Shown here in pieces: positions 50,826 to 51,548 of a stretch of DNA of 51,548 bases; position 1 is the stretch's first letter; each line of letters begins with the position of its first letter. The stretch spans positions 1 through 51,548 of the forward strand of contig PFIP01000015.1 in NCBI GenBank assembly GCA_002782675.1. The letters are read 5' to 3'. The notes beneath the pieces were generated by a model that saw nothing but the letters and a program-made list of their open reading frames with translations, ran no database searches and had not been told where the DNA came from. Source of the DNA: Candidatus Infernicultor aquiphilus (lineage in GTDB: Bacteria > Atribacterota > Phoenicimicrobiia > Phoenicimicrobiales > Phoenicimicrobiaceae). The position numbers and the translations under genes are program-made.

Positions 50826-51548
50826 TTACTTGCATTCATATATCTTTTTGATATTATACTTTTTAATCTTGTAATAAAAACTCCTCAAGCTAATTCCTAA
50901 CTTTTTTGCAGTCTTTAAACTGTCCCCATTGGTAGACTTCAATGCATTTATTAGGGCAACCCTTTCTGTAAGGTCCTTTATATTTTTTAGATTATTTTTA
51001 CCCCAATCAAAATCAGCGAAAGGAGTATTTTTAGAATCACTAATCAATTTTTCTTTAATTATTCCCACTTCATATAAATCGATTAAAGGAGGAATATGTT
51101 TGGGTAAAATTGATTCTTCACTTAATTTCATATTTATTACTGCTCTTTCAATAACATTTTCTAATTCTCTAACATTTCCCGGCCAGGCATAATCCAATAA
51201 TATATTTAGAGCTTCTGGCAAAATCCCTTTTACATTCCTACCAAAATCTTGATTAGATTTTCTAATCAGATTATTTACTAAAAGAGGCATATCCTCCTTT
51301 CTTTCTCTTAAAGGGGGGATATAAATAGGAATAACATATAATCGATAATAAAGGTCTTCCCTTAATCTTCCTTCTTTTACAGCATTTTTTAAGTCAATGT
51401 TGGTTGCAGAGATTATTCTTACATCTACATTAACCGGACTCCCCCCTCCTACTCTTATAATCTCTTTTTCCTGAAGAACTCTCAACAACTTAGCCTGTAA
51501 ATTCAAGCTCATTACTCCGATTTCATCTAAAAATATAGTTCCTTTATC
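50826..51548 (-). CDS. Sigma-54-dependent transcriptional activator (5' part outside window)
   Basis: 241 residues are visible; the frame is open to the window edge. The Walker B motif GTIFLDEIG near the edge, KLLRVLQEKEIIRVGG, VDVRIISATNIDLKNAVKEG, FREDLYYRLYV-like REDLYYRLYVIPIYIPPLRERKED and YAWPGNVRELENVIERAV define the AAA+ domain of a bacterial enhancer-binding protein. The C-terminus (DSLKTAKKLGISLRSFYYKI) is a Fis-type helix-turn-helix. The N-terminal sensor and the GAFTGA loop are outside. Next to a -24/-12 promoter and branched-chain-type fermentation genes, it resembles the BkdR arrangement of Bacillus. Confidence 0.94.
   Translation of the reverse strand, partial: DKGTIFLDEIGVMSLNLQAKLLRVLQEKEIIRVGGGSPVNVDVRIISATNIDLKNAVKEGRLREDLYYRLYVIPIYIPPLRERKEDMPLLVNNLIRKSNQDFGRNVKGILPEALNILLDYAWPGNVRELENVIERAVINMKLSEESILPKHIPPLIDLYEVGIIKEKLISDSKNTPFADFDWGKNNLKNIKDLTERVALINALKSTNGDSLKTAKKLGISLRSFYYKIKKYNIKKIYECK

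Noticed and set aside
50616-50900. 94-codon plus-strand frame
   Set aside because: Made mostly of the nested palindromic repeat and the 3' end of the activator gene on the other strand.

Overview
This is a low-GC bacterial window in which every protein gene lies on the minus strand. Many genes start with TTG or GTG, and most have a clear AGGAGG-type ribosome binding site. Gene content points to an anaerobic, sugar- and amino-acid-fermenting, wall-building bacterium: ferredoxin-linked 2-oxoacid oxidoreductase, phosphate butyryltransferase with two butyrate kinases, a full wall/division operon and a class A RNase P RNA. An uncultured lineage such as Atribacterota, or a deep clostridia-like group, would fit. 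That placement is an inference from gene content, not a demonstration.

Layout in transcription order (right to left). At 51548-42270 a sigma-54 activator (5' part outside the window) is followed by a terminator, a strong -24/-12 promoter, butyrate kinase, an aminotransferase, Ptb, a second Buk, a P-loop ATPase, a ferredoxin and the three other subunits of a VorB-type 2-oxoacid:ferredoxin oxidoreductase. Together these make a plausible pathway: amino acid to 2-oxoacid to acyl-CoA to acyl phosphate to free acid plus ATP. At 42149-39190 are a PepT-like peptidase, a NUDIX hydrolase and an EndoQ-type PHP nuclease. At 38968-36013 are dnaG and rpoD, then tRNA-Asn and an orphan pilin-like gene. At 35211-26226 is a sugar/polyol region: MtlD-type dehydrogenase, PfkB kinase, lyxose-isomerase-type cupin, ROK regulator with its own promoter and operator, an RbsB/RbsC/RbsC/ATPase importer, and ndk.

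At 25980-21049 is a 1643-residue protein that appears to join an HD domain, a helical-repeat scaffold, a NadD-like nucleotidyltransferase, a GNAT-like region and a phosphoribosyltransferase-like region. An LDH/MDH-like protein, a flavodoxin-fold protein and RlmN follow. At 17360-15940 are a CAU tRNA, a coiled-coil zinc-ribbon protein and rnpB. From 15617 to 1 runs the dcw cluster: mraZ, rsmH, ftsL, ftsI, murE, murF, mraY, ftsW, murG, murC, murB, ftsQ, ftsA, ftsZ (3' end cut off). murD and ddl are missing from their usual slots.

Intergenic DNA is rich in small repeats: perfect palindromes headed GTAGGGG, ATACG/TATCG-type tracts that often start at a stop codon, and an ACCAAT/ACCGAT family. Two GTAGGGG-family palindromes carry a 30-bp palindromic unit exactly in the hairpin loop, and in one of them that unit is itself interrupted at its centre by another 30-bp copy. 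This nested insertion and the 1643-residue fusion protein are the two most novel items here.
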